Positions 19,857 to 28,992 of a DNA stretch of 64,000 nt are shown piece after piece. The notes under the pieces are model-generated. The model searched no databases. It was not told where the DNA came from and saw only the letters and a program-made list of their open reading frames with translations. The stretch's first letter is position 1. Each line of letters starts with the position of its first letter. A program made the position numbers and the translations under genes. This DNA comes from Paraburkholderia acidipaludis NBRC 101816 (GTDB lineage Bacteria > Pseudomonadota > Gammaproteobacteria > Burkholderiales > Burkholderiaceae): assembly GCF_000684975.1 (NCBI RefSeq), contig NZ_BAXZ01000002.1:186001-250000 (forward strand), given 5' to 3'.

Positions 19857-21251
19857 ATGAGCAGCGTTGCGGATTCGACGTCCGGTGCCCCACCTTTCTT
19901 TTCGAAGGAGGCCACGATCGCGCCGCCGGGCTTTTCGCGCTGGATGGTGCCGCCCGCCGCGCTTGCCGTGCATCTGTGCATCGGCGAGGCGTATGCCTTC
20001 TCGGTATTCAACGCGCCGCTCACGAAGGTGATCGGCATCACGCAATCGGCGCCCGATGACTGGTCGCTCACCACGCTCGGCTGGATTTTCTCGCTCGCCA
20101 TCGTTTTCCTCGGGCTTTCGGCCGCGTTCGCCGGCAAGTGGCTCGAACACGTGGGGCCGCGCCGCACGATGTTCACGGCGGCCTGCTGCTTCGGCGGCGG
20201 CTTTCTCGTTTCGGCGCTCGGCGTGTGGCTGCACGAAATCTGGATGCTGTATCTGGGCTACGGCGTGATCGGCGGCATCGGGCTCGGGCTCGGCTATGTC
20301 TCGCCCGTTTCGACGCTGATCCGCTGGTTTCCGGACCGCCGCGGCATGGCCACGGGCCTCGCGATCATGGGCTTCGGCGGGGGCGCGATGATCGCGGCGC
20401 CGCTCTCCGTGATGCTGATGAAGCATTTCGCGAGCGACACGAGCATGGGCGTCGCGCAGACCTTCGTCGTGCTCGGCGTGGTCTACTTCATCTCCATGTC
20501 GATCGGCTCGCTCGCGATCCGCGTGCCGCCGCCGGGCTGGAAGCCCGAAGGCTGGACGCCGCCCGCGACCACGGCCAGGCTCGTTTCGCGCGCGCACGTC
20601 CATATCGATCAGGCGCTCAAGACGCCGCAGTTCTACCTGATCTGGCTCGTGCTGTTTCTCAACGTGACGGCCGGCATCGGCATCCTGGGGCAGGCTTCGG
20701 TGATGATCCAGGAGAGCTTCAAGGGCACCGTGACGGCGGCGGCCGCGGCGGGCTTCGTGGGCCTGCTCTCGCTCTTCAACATGGGCGGGCGTTTCGTGTG
20801 GGCTTCGGCTTCCGACTGGGTGGGCCGCAAGACCACCTACTACATCTTCTTCGTGCTTGGGGCGGTGCTCTATTACGCGGTGCCGCAGTTCGCGCAGAGC
20901 GGCAACATCGTGCTGTTCGTGCTCGCGTACTGCGTGATCCTTTCGATGTACGGCGGCGGCTTTTCCACCGTGCCCGCCTACCTCGCGGACATGTTCGGCA
21001 CGGCGTTCGTCGGCGGCATCCATGGGCGTTTGCTGACCGCCTGGGCCGCGGCCGGCGTCGCGGGGCCGGTGCTCGTCAACTACGTGCGCGCTTATCAGGT
21101 GGCGCACGGCGTCGCGAAGGCCGACGCTTACACGATGACCGTGCACATCATGGCGGTGCTGCTGGTGATCGGTTTCGTCTGCAATCTGCTCGTCACGCGC
21201 GTGCACGAGAAACATCACATGAGCGAGTCGCAGCTCGCGGCCGGAAATTAA
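19857..21251 (+). CDS. MFS carrier of the oxalate/formate antiporter family
   Basis: A 12-helix inner-membrane transporter, 464 residues, of the OxlT-related MFS family, which exchanges small carboxylates. It shows GRRAGMATG-like PDRRGMATGLAIMGFGGGA in the first half and RFVWASASDWVGRKTTY in the second, typical of the family. Start ATG 19857 follows CAGGAG; an open frame 72 codons longer is rejected. A small membrane peptide gene follows 13 bases downstream in the same unit, the arrangement known for this subfamily. The real substrate is not fixed by sequence. Confidence 0.87.
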   Translation: MSSVADSTSGAPPFFSKEATIAPPGFSRWMVPPAALAVHLCIGEAYAFSVFNAPLTKVIGITQSAPDDWSLTTLGWIFSLAIVFLGLSAAFAGKWLEHVGPRRTMFTAACCFGGGFLVSALGVWLHEIWMLYLGYGVIGGIGLGLGYVSPVSTLIRWFPDRRGMATGLAIMGFGGGAMIAAPLSVMLMKHFASDTSMGVAQTFVVLGVVYFISMSIGSLAIRVPPPGWKPEGWTPPATTARLVSRAHVHIDQALKTPQFYLIWLVLFLNVTAGIGILGQASVMIQESFKGTVTAAAAAGFVGLLSLFNMGGRFVWASASDWVGRKTTYYIFFVLGAVLYYAVPQFAQSGNIVLFVLAYCVILSMYGGGFSTVPAYLADMFGTAFVGGIHGRLLTAWAAAGVAGPVLVNYVRAYQVAHGVAKADAYTMTVHIMAVLLVIGFVCNLLVTRVHEKHHMSESQLAAGN

Positions 21252-21264
21252 GGAGTCTCGAACG

Positions 21265-21393
21265 ATGAGCACGACCGTTGCCACGAAATCCTCGAACAAG
21301 CTGCTGATGGCGGTTTTCTGGCTCTATGTGCTGGTGCCGCTTGCATGGGGCGTAACCAGTACGCTTACCCAGGCGATGAAACTCTTCGGGTAA
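21265..21393 (+). CDS. MFS transporter small subunit (42 residues)
   Basis: A tiny gene with one hydrophobic helix: after a polar start (MSTTVATKSSNK) comes LLMAVFWLYVLVPLAWGV, then a short amphipathic tail. It starts 13 bases after the carrier stop behind AAGGAG (21250-21255). Databases know such peptides beside oxalate/formate-type carriers as 'MFS transporter small subunit'. A role in stabilising or tuning the carrier is inferred from position only. It is too short for many gene finders. Confidence 0.8.
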   Translation: MSTTVATKSSNKLLMAVFWLYVLVPLAWGVTSTLTQAMKLFG

Positions 21394-21471
21394 GCGGAGA
21401 CGGCCATGCGCCGTCTCGACAGCGCGGGCCGCCGGCGAGGGCCGCGGCCCGCCCGCTGCACGCAAAGCCGC

Positions 21472-22494
21472 TCAAACGTGGCAGGCCGACCCGACGCTGG
21501 CCGAGATTTCGCGCGCGGCCTTCGCGCCCTCGACCTGGAGAATGGTGGGCAGCGAGACACCGTTCTTCGCGGCCGTCACCTCGGCGAGAATCGACACGGC
21601 GATCTCGGGCGGCGTGCGGCTGCCGATGTAAATGCCCACCGGCCCGTGCAGCCGCGCCAGCTCCGCCTCGCTCAGATCGAACTCCTTGAGCCGCTCGCGC
21701 CGTGCCGCATTGTTGCGCCGCGAGCCGAGCGCGCCCACGTAGAACGCGGGTGTCTTGAGCGCCTCCATCAGCGCGAGATCGTCGAGCTTCGGATCGTGCG
21801 TGAGCGCGATCACGGCGCAGCGTTCGTCGAGCTTCATCTCCAGCACGGTGTCGTCGGGCATGGTGCGCACGAGCGTCGTGCCCGGCACATCCCAGGTATC
21901 GGTGTACTCCTCGCGCGGATCGCACACCGTCACGTGGTAGTCGAGCCCGACGGCGATCTGGCACAGGTAGCGCGAGAGCTGTCCCGCGCCGATGACGAGC
22001 ATGCGGTAGCGCGGCCCGTGGATGGTGAGCAGCTGCGCGTCGTCGAAATAGACGCCGTCCGTGGCGCTGGCGGGGCCGAGCGCGGCCACGCCCGTCGCCA
22101 TGTCGAGCGTGCGCGCCACGAGTTCGCCGCGCTCCACGGCGGCGAGCAGCGCGCCGATGCCGCTCGTCCTGCCAAGCGGTTCCAGCACGAGCTGGATCGT
22201 GCCGCCGCATGGCAGTCCGAAACGATGGGCCTCTTCGGCCGTGATGCCGTACTTCACGGCTTCGGGCTTGTCGATGCCGATGCCTTCGCGGCGCACGCGG
22301 TCGATCAGGTCGTCCTCGATGCAGCCGCCCGAGACCGAGCCCACCACGAGCCCGTCGTCGCGCACGACGAGCATCGCGCCCTCGGGACGCGGCGACGAGC
22401 CCCACGTCTTCACTACCGTCACCAGAAGGGCGCGATGCCCTTCCTCCAGCCAGCGCACGCTGGACTTCAGGACCTCGAGATCCACGCTGTCCAT
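21472..22494 (-). CDS. XdhC/CoxI family protein (molybdenum hydroxylase maturation)
   Basis: A 340-residue cytoplasmic factor that sulfurates or inserts the molybdenum cofactor in xanthine dehydrogenase-type enzymes. The N-terminal XdhC_CoxI domain has WGSSPRPEGAMLVV and GSVSGGCIEDD; the C-terminal Rossmann-like domain begins at MLVIGAGQLSRYL and includes ALTHDPKLDD and GALGSRRNN. It is the last gene of the cox operon; its start (ATG 22494, behind GAGGA) lies inside the 3' end of coxG, a 28-base overlap. Confidence 0.9.
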   Translation of the reverse strand: MDSVDLEVLKSSVRWLEEGHRALLVTVVKTWGSSPRPEGAMLVVRDDGLVVGSVSGGCIEDDLIDRVRREGIGIDKPEAVKYGITAEEAHRFGLPCGGTIQLVLEPLGRTSGIGALLAAVERGELVARTLDMATGVAALGPASATDGVYFDDAQLLTIHGPRYRMLVIGAGQLSRYLCQIAVGLDYHVTVCDPREEYTDTWDVPGTTLVRTMPDDTVLEMKLDERCAVIALTHDPKLDDLALMEALKTPAFYVGALGSRRNNAARRERLKEFDLSEAELARLHGPVGIYIGSRTPPEIAVSILAEVTAAKNGVSLPTILQVEGAKAAREISASVGSACHV

Positions 22495-23054
22495 GATCGT
22501 TTCCTCTTTTTTCCGTCGTCGCCCGATGTTTCTTCGGCGGCGTTTTCACTGTCTGCTTCACTGTCCGTTTGAGCGGGTTCGGCCCCTGCTGCTTCGCTTG
22601 CGGTGGCGGAACCGCCGCCCAACTGTTCGCCGAAGCGTTTGAAGAATTCTGCCGCAATCTTGCGCGCCGCACCGTCCACGAGCCGCGAGCCGATCTGCGC
22701 GAGCTTGCCGCCCACTTGCGCGTTCGCGGTGTAGGTGAGCGTCGTGGCGTTCTCGCCTTCCGGCTCGAGCCTCACCTGTGCGCTGCCCTTGCCGAAGCCC
22801 GCCGCGCCGCCCTGGCCTTCGAACTGGATCGTGTAGCTCCTCGGCGCGTCGATATCGGCCAGCTCCATGCGCCCCTTGAAGCGCGCCTTCACCGGGCCCA
22901 CGGCCGCGGTCAGCGCGACGGCGTAGGCGGATTCGCCTTCGGGCTCGATGCTCTCGCAGCCCGGAATGCAGGCCTTGAGTATCGCCGTGTCGTTGAGCGC
23001 TTCCCACGCTCGCTGCTGCGGCACCGGCAGCGAGTGGCTTTCGGTCAGCTCCAT
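22467..23054 (-). CDS. coxG: CoxG-like SRPBCC family protein
   Basis: A 195-residue protein of the CoxG/SRPBCC lipid-binding-like fold (about 1-145: MELTESHSLPVPQQRAWEAL start, then GPVKARFKGRMEL). In Afipia/Oligotropha CoxG is implicated in anchoring CO dehydrogenase to the membrane. The last about 45 residues are low-complexity, acidic then basic (KKRKR), and unlike the core; the overlap with xdhC falls here. It overlaps coxE by 10 bases upstream, indicating tight translational coupling. Confidence 0.85.
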   Translation of the reverse strand: MELTESHSLPVPQQRAWEALNDTAILKACIPGCESIEPEGESAYAVALTAAVGPVKARFKGRMELADIDAPRSYTIQFEGQGGAAGFGKGSAQVRLEPEGENATTLTYTANAQVGGKLAQIGSRLVDGAARKIAAEFFKRFGEQLGGGSATASEAAGAEPAQTDSEADSENAAEETSGDDGKKRKRSWTAWISRS

Positions 23055-24286
23055 CGTGCTCCTCCTTCTGGTGACGTGCGCAGCGGTATGCGAAGCGGCG
23101 CGCGCGCGGCGAACGGCGCTTCGCTCAGACTGCGCCCGAACGCTTCGAGACAATCGAGGTTGTGGACCGGGTAGTGGGCGTCCACGTGCGGCAGCATCGC
23201 CTGCACGCCGCGCGCCTTCGGCGCGAAGTCGCAGTAGCGCAGGAGCGGATTGAGCCACACCACGCGATGCGCGAAGCGATGCAGGCGCGCCATTTCGGCG
23301 GCGAGCGTCTCGCTTGCCTCGTGATCGAGCCCGTCGGTGACGATCAGCACGGTTGCCCTTCCGCCCAGCATGCGGCGCGCCCAGCGGCGATTGAACTCGC
23401 CGAGCGTCGCGCCGATGCGCGTGCCGCCCGACCAGTCCGCTACCTGCGTGGCGAGCTGGGCGAGCGCGATGTCGGGATCGCGTTCGCGCAGGGCGCGCGT
23501 GGCGTGCGTGAGGCGCGTGCCGAACAGGAAGACCTGAAGGCGCTCGCGAGAATGCAGTAACGCGTGACAGAAGTAAAGCACCGCGCGCGAATACGCACTC
23601 ATCGATCCGCTGATATCGAGCATCAGCACGAGAGGCGGCTTGCGCTCGACGGGCGCCCGGTATTTCCACACGGTCCAGTCGCCGCCCGCGCGCACGGCAT
23701 GGCGCGCGCTCGCGCGCAGGTCGGCGTGCGTGCCGTGCGAGGCCGCCTTGAGCCGCCGCGTGCGCTCGGTCGCGAGCGGCAGGCGGCGCGCCCGGATCAG
23801 ATGGCGCAGCGTGCGCCATTCGTCGGCGGTGAGCGTTTCGAAGTCGCGATGGCGCAGGCGTTCTTCGGCGCTGAAGCTCGCGTGGGCGCGCAATTCGTGT
23901 TCTTTGTACTCTTCAGGCGGCGGAGGCTTCGCGTCGCGCGGCGCGGCGGCACGGGCCGCGAGCGCCTCTGCGAGACGGTTGTTGCGGCGCGGCGGCGGCA
24001 GGCCGCCCTGCACCTTCGGCAGCAGCAGGGCGCGCAGCTTGCTCTCCCAGTCGGGGTCGCGCCAGAACAGATCGAAGGCGGCGTCGAAGATTTCGCGCTC
24101 GTCGGGGGCCGCCGTGAGCAGGGCGGCCAGCGCCGCGCGCACGTCGTCGCGGCGCGCGAGATCGATCAGGCTCAGCGCTTCGAGCGCGTCGGCAGCCTGG
24201 GCGGGCGACATCGGCAAGCCCGCGCCGCGCAGCACGCGCACGAAGTGCACCACGTTGCGCGCGAGCATGGGGGGCGCGGTGTTCAT
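23045..24286 (-). CDS. coxE: CoxE-like VWA domain protein
   Basis: A 413-residue protein with a von Willebrand A domain in the C-terminal half: MIDAS-like DISGSMS (224-230), then SGGTRIGATL and VTDGLDHE. It works with the MoxR-type ATPase CoxD in maturation of the Mo active site of CODH-like enzymes. Start ATG 24286 (MNTAPPMLAR) follows GAGG and lies four bases after the coxD stop. A start 11 codons upstream would overlap coxD and is less likely. Confidence 0.87.
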   Translation of the reverse strand: MNTAPPMLARNVVHFVRVLRGAGLPMSPAQAADALEALSLIDLARRDDVRAALAALLTAAPDEREIFDAAFDLFWRDPDWESKLRALLLPKVQGGLPPPRRNNRLAEALAARAAAPRDAKPPPPEEYKEHELRAHASFSAEERLRHRDFETLTADEWRTLRHLIRARRLPLATERTRRLKAASHGTHADLRASARHAVRAGGDWTVWKYRAPVERKPPLVLMLDISGSMSAYSRAVLYFCHALLHSRERLQVFLFGTRLTHATRALRERDPDIALAQLATQVADWSGGTRIGATLGEFNRRWARRMLGGRATVLIVTDGLDHEASETLAAEMARLHRFAHRVVWLNPLLRYCDFAPKARGVQAMLPHVDAHYPVHNLDCLEAFGRSLSEAPFAARAPLRIPLRTSPEGGARWS

Positions 24287-24290
24287 CGCC

Positions 24291-25178
24291 TCACTCCGCC
24301 ACCGCGAGCGCTTCGGCAATGCGCTGCGAGTCCAGCTGTGCGAGGTCGTCCTGATACTTGAGCAGGACGCCCAGCGTGTCCTGCACCGACTGCGGATCGA
24401 GTTCGGTCACCGAGAGCGCCTCGAGCGCGCGGCACCAGTCGATGGTTTCCGCAATCCCGGGCGCTTTGAAGAGATCCATCGTGCGCAGCCGATGCACGAA
24501 ACCCACCGCGCGGCGCTGCAACGCCTCCGAGATTTCGGGCGCGCGCGCGGCCACGATCGCGAGCTCGCGATCGCGGTCCGGATAGCCGAGCCATTGATAG
24601 AGGCAGCGGCGCTTGAGCGCGTCGTGCACTTCGCGCGTGCGGTTCGAAGTGATGACGACGAGCGGCGGTTCGTGGGCGCGCACCGTGCCGTATTCGGGAA
24701 TCGATACCTGGAAGTCCGAAAGAAGCTCCAGCAGGAAGGCCTCGAACGGTTCGTCGGCGCGGTCGATTTCGTCGATCAGCAGCACGCGCCGCGCCGAAGG
24801 GTTCTGCGGGTCGGGCTGCAAGGCCTGCAAAAGCGGCCGCTTGAGCAGGAATTCGTCGCGGTAGAGCGTGTCGTTGCGCGGCGTTTCGCCCGCCGCTTCC
24901 GCCAGGCGCAGCGCCATGATCTGGCGCGGATAGTCCCATTCGTAGAGCGCGCTCGCGGTGTCGAGCCCTTCGTAGCACTGCAGCCGCAGCAGCGTCGTGC
25001 CGAGCATCGCGGCGGCGGACTTGGCGAGCTCCGTTTTGCCCACGCCGGGCTCGCCTTCGAGGAACAGCGGACGCTGCATGCGCAGTGCGAGGAAGAGGGC
25101 GGTTGCCAGCTCGCGGCTCGCGAAATAGCCGCGCAATTGAAGCTGCGCCTGGGTGTCGTCGATCGAGGCCGGTTGCAT
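24291..25178 (-). CDS. coxD: MoxR-type AAA+ ATPase, CoxD-like
   Basis: A 295-residue AAA+ ATPase with Walker A GEPGVGKT (42-49), Walker B LLIDEID (133-139) and sensor-1 TSNRT. MoxR ATPases paired with a VWA protein act as chaperones for enzyme maturation; in carboxydotrophs CoxD reconstructs the copper-sulfur-molybdenum site. Here it sits directly before coxE and 81 bases after coxM. The enzyme it matures is presumably the adjacent CoxSLM. Confidence 0.88.
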   Translation of the reverse strand: MQPASIDDTQAQLQLRGYFASRELATALFLALRMQRPLFLEGEPGVGKTELAKSAAAMLGTTLLRLQCYEGLDTASALYEWDYPRQIMALRLAEAAGETPRNDTLYRDEFLLKRPLLQALQPDPQNPSARRVLLIDEIDRADEPFEAFLLELLSDFQVSIPEYGTVRAHEPPLVVITSNRTREVHDALKRRCLYQWLGYPDRDRELAIVAARAPEISEALQRRAVGFVHRLRTMDLFKAPGIAETIDWCRALEALSVTELDPQSVQDTLGVLLKYQDDLAQLDSQRIAEALAVAE

Positions 25179-25259
25179 GGCGTGCCTGAAAAGCGAAAGC
25201 GTAAGCGGGCGCGCTCCCGCGGGCAGCAGGCTGCGCGCGGGAGCGTCCCGGTGGCGGAC

Positions 25260-26072
25260 CTAGCCGATGGCCTCGGTTACCGCGCGCCCCGCGAGCACCG
25301 GGATCAGGTGCGCGCGATAGGCGGCGCTGGCGTGGAGGTCGGTGTTCAGGTCGTCGGCGGCGAGAGTCACGGCGCGCGCGGCGGCGGGCGTGAAGTTCGC
25401 CGCGAGCGCCTGTTCGAGCGCATCCGCACGGAACACCGAAGGCGCCGCGCCCGTGACCGCCACGCGCACGGGCCCGCCCGCCGCGCCATTGGCGAACTGC
25501 GCGACGAACACGCCGGTCAGCGCGAAGTGCGAGGCCGGGTTCTTGAACTTCTCGTAGGCCGCACGCTCGGGCACCGGAAACTCGACGGCCACGATCAGCT
25601 CGTCGGGTTCCAGCGCCGTCTCGTACATGCCGAGGAAGAAGTCGTCGGCCGCGATGCGGCGGCGGTCGGTGACGATGGTCGCATTCAGCGCGAGCACGGC
25701 GGCCGGGTAGTCGGCCGCCGGGTCGTTGTTCGCGAGCGAGCCGCCTATCGTGCCGAGCGCGCGCACCTGGCGATCGCCGATGCCGGCCGCGAGCTGCGCG
25801 AGCGCGGGCAGCGCGTTCTGGACCTGCGCGCTTTCGGCGACGTCGGCATGACACACCGCCGCGCCCACCTTCACGACCTTGCCGTCCACGAAGAGCGCTT
25901 TCAGGTCGGGAATGCGCGTGACGTCCACGAGCGTGGAGGGCTGCGCGAGCCGCAGCTTCATCGCTGCGAGCAGGCTCTGGCCGCCGGCCAGGTACTTGGC
26001 GTCCGCGTCGGCTGCGATCGTCTTCACGGCGCCTTGCGCATCGTCTGCGCGCTGGTAGTCGAATGAATACAT
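25260..26072 (-). CDS. coxM: Molybdenum hydroxylase medium (FAD) subunit, CoxM-like
   Basis: A 270-residue FAD-binding subunit that passes electrons from the Fe-S subunit to the acceptor. The two FAD motifs AGGQSL (29-34) and TIGGSLANNDPAAD (108-121) are intact. A C-terminal CO_deh_flav_C domain follows. It starts 13 bases after the large-subunit stop. Length is slightly below the 288 of Oligotropha CoxM, as in many form II homologues. Confidence 0.9.
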   Translation of the reverse strand: MYSFDYQRADDAQGAVKTIAADADAKYLAGGQSLLAAMKLRLAQPSTLVDVTRIPDLKALFVDGKVVKVGAAVCHADVAESAQVQNALPALAQLAAGIGDRQVRALGTIGGSLANNDPAADYPAAVLALNATIVTDRRRIAADDFFLGMYETALEPDELIVAVEFPVPERAAYEKFKNPASHFALTGVFVAQFANGAAGGPVRVAVTGAAPSVFRADALEQALAANFTPAAARAVTLAADDLNTDLHASAAYRAHLIPVLAGRAVTEAIG

Positions 26073-26085
26073 GGTGCGCCTCCGC

Positions 26086-28485
26086 TCAAGGTTGTGAAGC
26101 CGCGCCGGAACCCCCGGCGGCCTGGATTGCCGACCACACGCGATGCGGCGTGGCCGGCATCTGCAGGTCTTTCACGCCCAGGGGGCCAAGCGCGTCGAGG
26201 ATCGCATTGATGACGGCCGGCGGCGAGCCGATCGCGCCCGCCTCGCCGCAGCCTTTCACGCCGAGCGGGTTGTGCGTGCACGGCGTGCCCTTCGCGGTTT
26301 CGACGGTGAACGAGGGCACGTCGGACGCATGCGGCATCGCGTAGTCCATATACGAGCCCGAGAGCAGCTGGCCGGTCTCGTTGTCGTAGATGCACTGCTC
26401 CAGCATCGCCTGGCCGATGCCCTGGCCCAGGCCGCCGTGCACCTGGCCTTCGACGATCATCGGATTGATGACGTTGCCGAAGTCGTCCACGGCGGTGAAG
26501 TGCTCGATACTCGTCACGCCCGTTTCGGGATCGACTTCCACCTCGCAGATGTAGGCGCCCGAGGGATAGGTGAAGTTGGTCGGGTCGTAGAACGCGCTTT
26601 CGTCGAGGCCCGGTTCGAGCGTTTCCAGCGGGTAGTTGTGCGGCACGTAGGCCGAGAGCGCGATTTCCGCGAAGGCCTTCGTGCGGTCGGTGCCCGCCAC
26701 GCGGAAGACGCCGTTCGCGAACTCGATGTCCTCCACGCCGGCTTCGAGCATGTGCGCGGCGATCTTCTTCGCTTTCGACTCGATCTTGTCGAGCGCCTTC
26801 ATGAGGGCGGAGCCGCCCACCGCGATCGAGCGCGAGCCATACGTGCCCATGCCGAACGGAATGCGCGCCGTGTCGCCGTGCACGATCTCGATCTGCTCGA
26901 TCGGCACACCTAACCGGTCGGACACCACTTGCGCAAAGGTTGTTTCGTGCCCCTGACCATGGCTGTGCGAGCCCGTGAACACCGTGACGGAGCCCGTGGG
27001 GTTCACGCGCACTTCGCCCGCTTCGAAGAGGCCGGCGCGCGCGCCGAGCGCGCCCGCGACGTTCGACGGCGCGAGGCCGCACGCCTCGATGTAGCACGAG
27101 TAGCCGAGGCCGCGCAGCTTGCCGTTCTGCTTCGAAGCGTCGCGCCGGGCGGCAAAGCCCTTGACGTCGGCGAGTTCGAGCGCGCGACCAAGGCAGGCTT
27201 CGTAGTCGCCCGTGTCGTAGGTGAGGCCGACGGGCGTCGCGTACGGGAACGACGTGATGAAGTTGCGGCGGCGGATCTCGGCCGGGTCGAGCTTCATCTC
27301 GCGCGCGGCCGTTTCCACGAGGCGTTCGACCACGTAGGTCGCCTCGGGGCGGCCCGCGCCGCGATACGCATCCACGGGCACGGTGTTCGTGAACACGGCC
27401 TTCACCTCGGCGTAGATCGCGGGCGTGGTGTACTGGCCCGCGAGCAGCGTCGCGTAGAGGATGGTCGGCACGCTGGAGGCGAACGTCGAGAGATACGCGC
27501 CCATGTTGGCGGTCGTGTGCACGCGCATGGCGAGGAACTTGCCGTCCTTGTCCATCGCGAGTTCGGCCTTCGTCACGTGGTCGCGGCCGTGGGCGTCGGA
27601 GACGAACGATTCGCTGCGCTCGGCGGTCCACTTCACCGGGCGATGGATCTTCTTCGCGGCCCACGTGAGCGCGACGTCCTCGGCATAGAGGAAGATCTTC
27701 GAGCCGAAGCCGCCGCCCACGTCCGGGGCCACCACGCGCAACTTCGTTTCCGGTAGTCCCAGCACGAACGCGGCCATGAGCAGCCGCTCGACATGCGGGT
27801 TCTGGTTGGCCACATAAACGGTGTAGCTGTCGTCGTGCAGCGAGTAGTTCGCGTTCACGGCGCGCGGCTCGATGGCGTTCGGCACGAGGCGGTTGTTCAC
27901 GATGTCGAGCGTCGTGACGTGCGCCGCCCTGGCGAACGCGGCGTCGGTGGCGGCCTTGTCGCCGTGGCCCCACGTATAGCAGGTGTTGTTCGGCACGCCG
28001 TCGTGCACGAGCGCCTGGCCGGCGTCGGCGGCGTGCGCTGTGTCGACGACGGCGGGCAGCTCTTCGTAATCGACTTCGACCCGCTCGGCGGCGTCCTTCG
28101 CCGCCTTCACCGATTCGGCGATCACGAGCGCGACCTGGTCGCCCACGTGGCGCGCCTTCTCGTGCGCGATTACGGGGTGCGGCGGCTCGTGCATGGGCGT
28201 GCCGTCGATGCTGTGGATCAGCCAGCCGCACGGCAGCCCGCCCACGTTTTCGGCGGCGAGGTCCGCGCCGGTGAAGACGGCCACCACGCCGGGCGCGGCT
28301 TTCGCGGCGCTGGTGTCGATGCGCTTGATGCGCGCGTGCGCATGCGGCGAGCGCACGAACACGGCGTAACTCTGTGCCGGCAGGACGACGTCGTCGGTGT
28401 ACTGGCCGGCGCCGGTGAGGAAGCGCTGGTCTTCCTTGCGCTTGATGGGGGCGCCGATCAGGCGGTTCGGTTCGGGTGCGTTCAT
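26086..28485 (-). CDS. coxL: Molybdenum hydroxylase large subunit, form II CoxL-like
   Basis: A 799-residue catalytic subunit that binds the molybdopterin cytosine dinucleotide cofactor. The active-site loop reads AYRGAGR (373-379), the form II signature; true CO-oxidising form I enzymes have AYRCSFR with the copper-binding cysteine. The conserved catalytic glutamate is Glu748 in GVKGCGEAG. So it is a molybdenum hydroxylase of the xanthine oxidase family, and CO is unlikely as the main substrate. coxS lies 12 bases upstream. The substrate is unknown. Confidence 0.9.
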   Translation of the reverse strand: MNAPEPNRLIGAPIKRKEDQRFLTGAGQYTDDVVLPAQSYAVFVRSPHAHARIKRIDTSAAKAAPGVVAVFTGADLAAENVGGLPCGWLIHSIDGTPMHEPPHPVIAHEKARHVGDQVALVIAESVKAAKDAAERVEVDYEELPAVVDTAHAADAGQALVHDGVPNNTCYTWGHGDKAATDAAFARAAHVTTLDIVNNRLVPNAIEPRAVNANYSLHDDSYTVYVANQNPHVERLLMAAFVLGLPETKLRVVAPDVGGGFGSKIFLYAEDVALTWAAKKIHRPVKWTAERSESFVSDAHGRDHVTKAELAMDKDGKFLAMRVHTTANMGAYLSTFASSVPTILYATLLAGQYTTPAIYAEVKAVFTNTVPVDAYRGAGRPEATYVVERLVETAAREMKLDPAEIRRRNFITSFPYATPVGLTYDTGDYEACLGRALELADVKGFAARRDASKQNGKLRGLGYSCYIEACGLAPSNVAGALGARAGLFEAGEVRVNPTGSVTVFTGSHSHGQGHETTFAQVVSDRLGVPIEQIEIVHGDTARIPFGMGTYGSRSIAVGGSALMKALDKIESKAKKIAAHMLEAGVEDIEFANGVFRVAGTDRTKAFAEIALSAYVPHNYPLETLEPGLDESAFYDPTNFTYPSGAYICEVEVDPETGVTSIEHFTAVDDFGNVINPMIVEGQVHGGLGQGIGQAMLEQCIYDNETGQLLSGSYMDYAMPHASDVPSFTVETAKGTPCTHNPLGVKGCGEAGAIGSPPAVINAILDALGPLGVKDLQMPATPHRVWSAIQAAGGSGAASQP

Positions 28486-28497
28486 GGCGGCCTCCCC

Positions 28498-28992
28498 TTA
28501 CACCGTGGCGGCGGCGGACGTGCCGGCGCGCATGCCTTCCGCGCCCGCGAGCACGGCCTTCACGATGTTGTGATAGCCCGTACAGCGGCACAGATTGCCG
28601 TCGAGGCCCGCGCGCACGTCGGCTTCGGTGAGGTCCGGGTTCTCGGTGGCGAGCGCCGTTGCGCTCATCACCATGCCCGGCGTGCAGAAGCCGCACTGCA
28701 GGCCGTGGCACTCGCGGAACGCGGCCTGCATGGGATGCAGCTCGCCGTTTTTCGCCAGGCCTTCGATGGTGGTGACGTCCATGCCGTCGCATTGCACGGC
28801 AAGCTGGTTGCACGACTTGATCGCGCGGCCGTTCAGATGGACGGTGCAGGCGCCGCACTGCGCCGTGTCGCAGCCGACATGCGTGCCGGTGAGGCGTAGC
28901 TGCTCGCGCAGGAACTGGACCAGAAGCGTGTGGGGTTCGACTTCGGCGGTCACGGGCGCGCCGTTGACCGTGAGGCGGATGCTGATCGCCAT
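28498..28992 (-). CDS. coxS: Molybdenum hydroxylase small (2Fe-2S) subunit, CoxS-like
   Basis: A 164-residue subunit with two [2Fe-2S] clusters. The plant-ferredoxin-like cluster uses Cys41, Cys46, Cys49 and Cys61; the helical domain cluster uses Cys100, Cys103, Cys135 and Cys137 (CGFCTPG and CRCTGY). ATG 28992 follows AAGGAG and is chosen over an upstream in-frame ATG. It is the first gene of the seven-gene operon coxS-L-M-D-E-G-xdhC; no signal peptide, so the enzyme is cytoplasmic. Confidence 0.92.
   Translation of the reverse strand: MAISIRLTVNGAPVTAEVEPHTLLVQFLREQLRLTGTHVGCDTAQCGACTVHLNGRAIKSCNQLAVQCDGMDVTTIEGLAKNGELHPMQAAFRECHGLQCGFCTPGMVMSATALATENPDLTEADVRAGLDGNLCRCTGYHNIVKAVLAGAEGMRAGTSAAATV

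Noticed and set aside
26086..28992. True CO dehydrogenase (form I).
   Set aside because: The active-site loop is AYRGAGR, lacking the cysteine of AYRCSFR.
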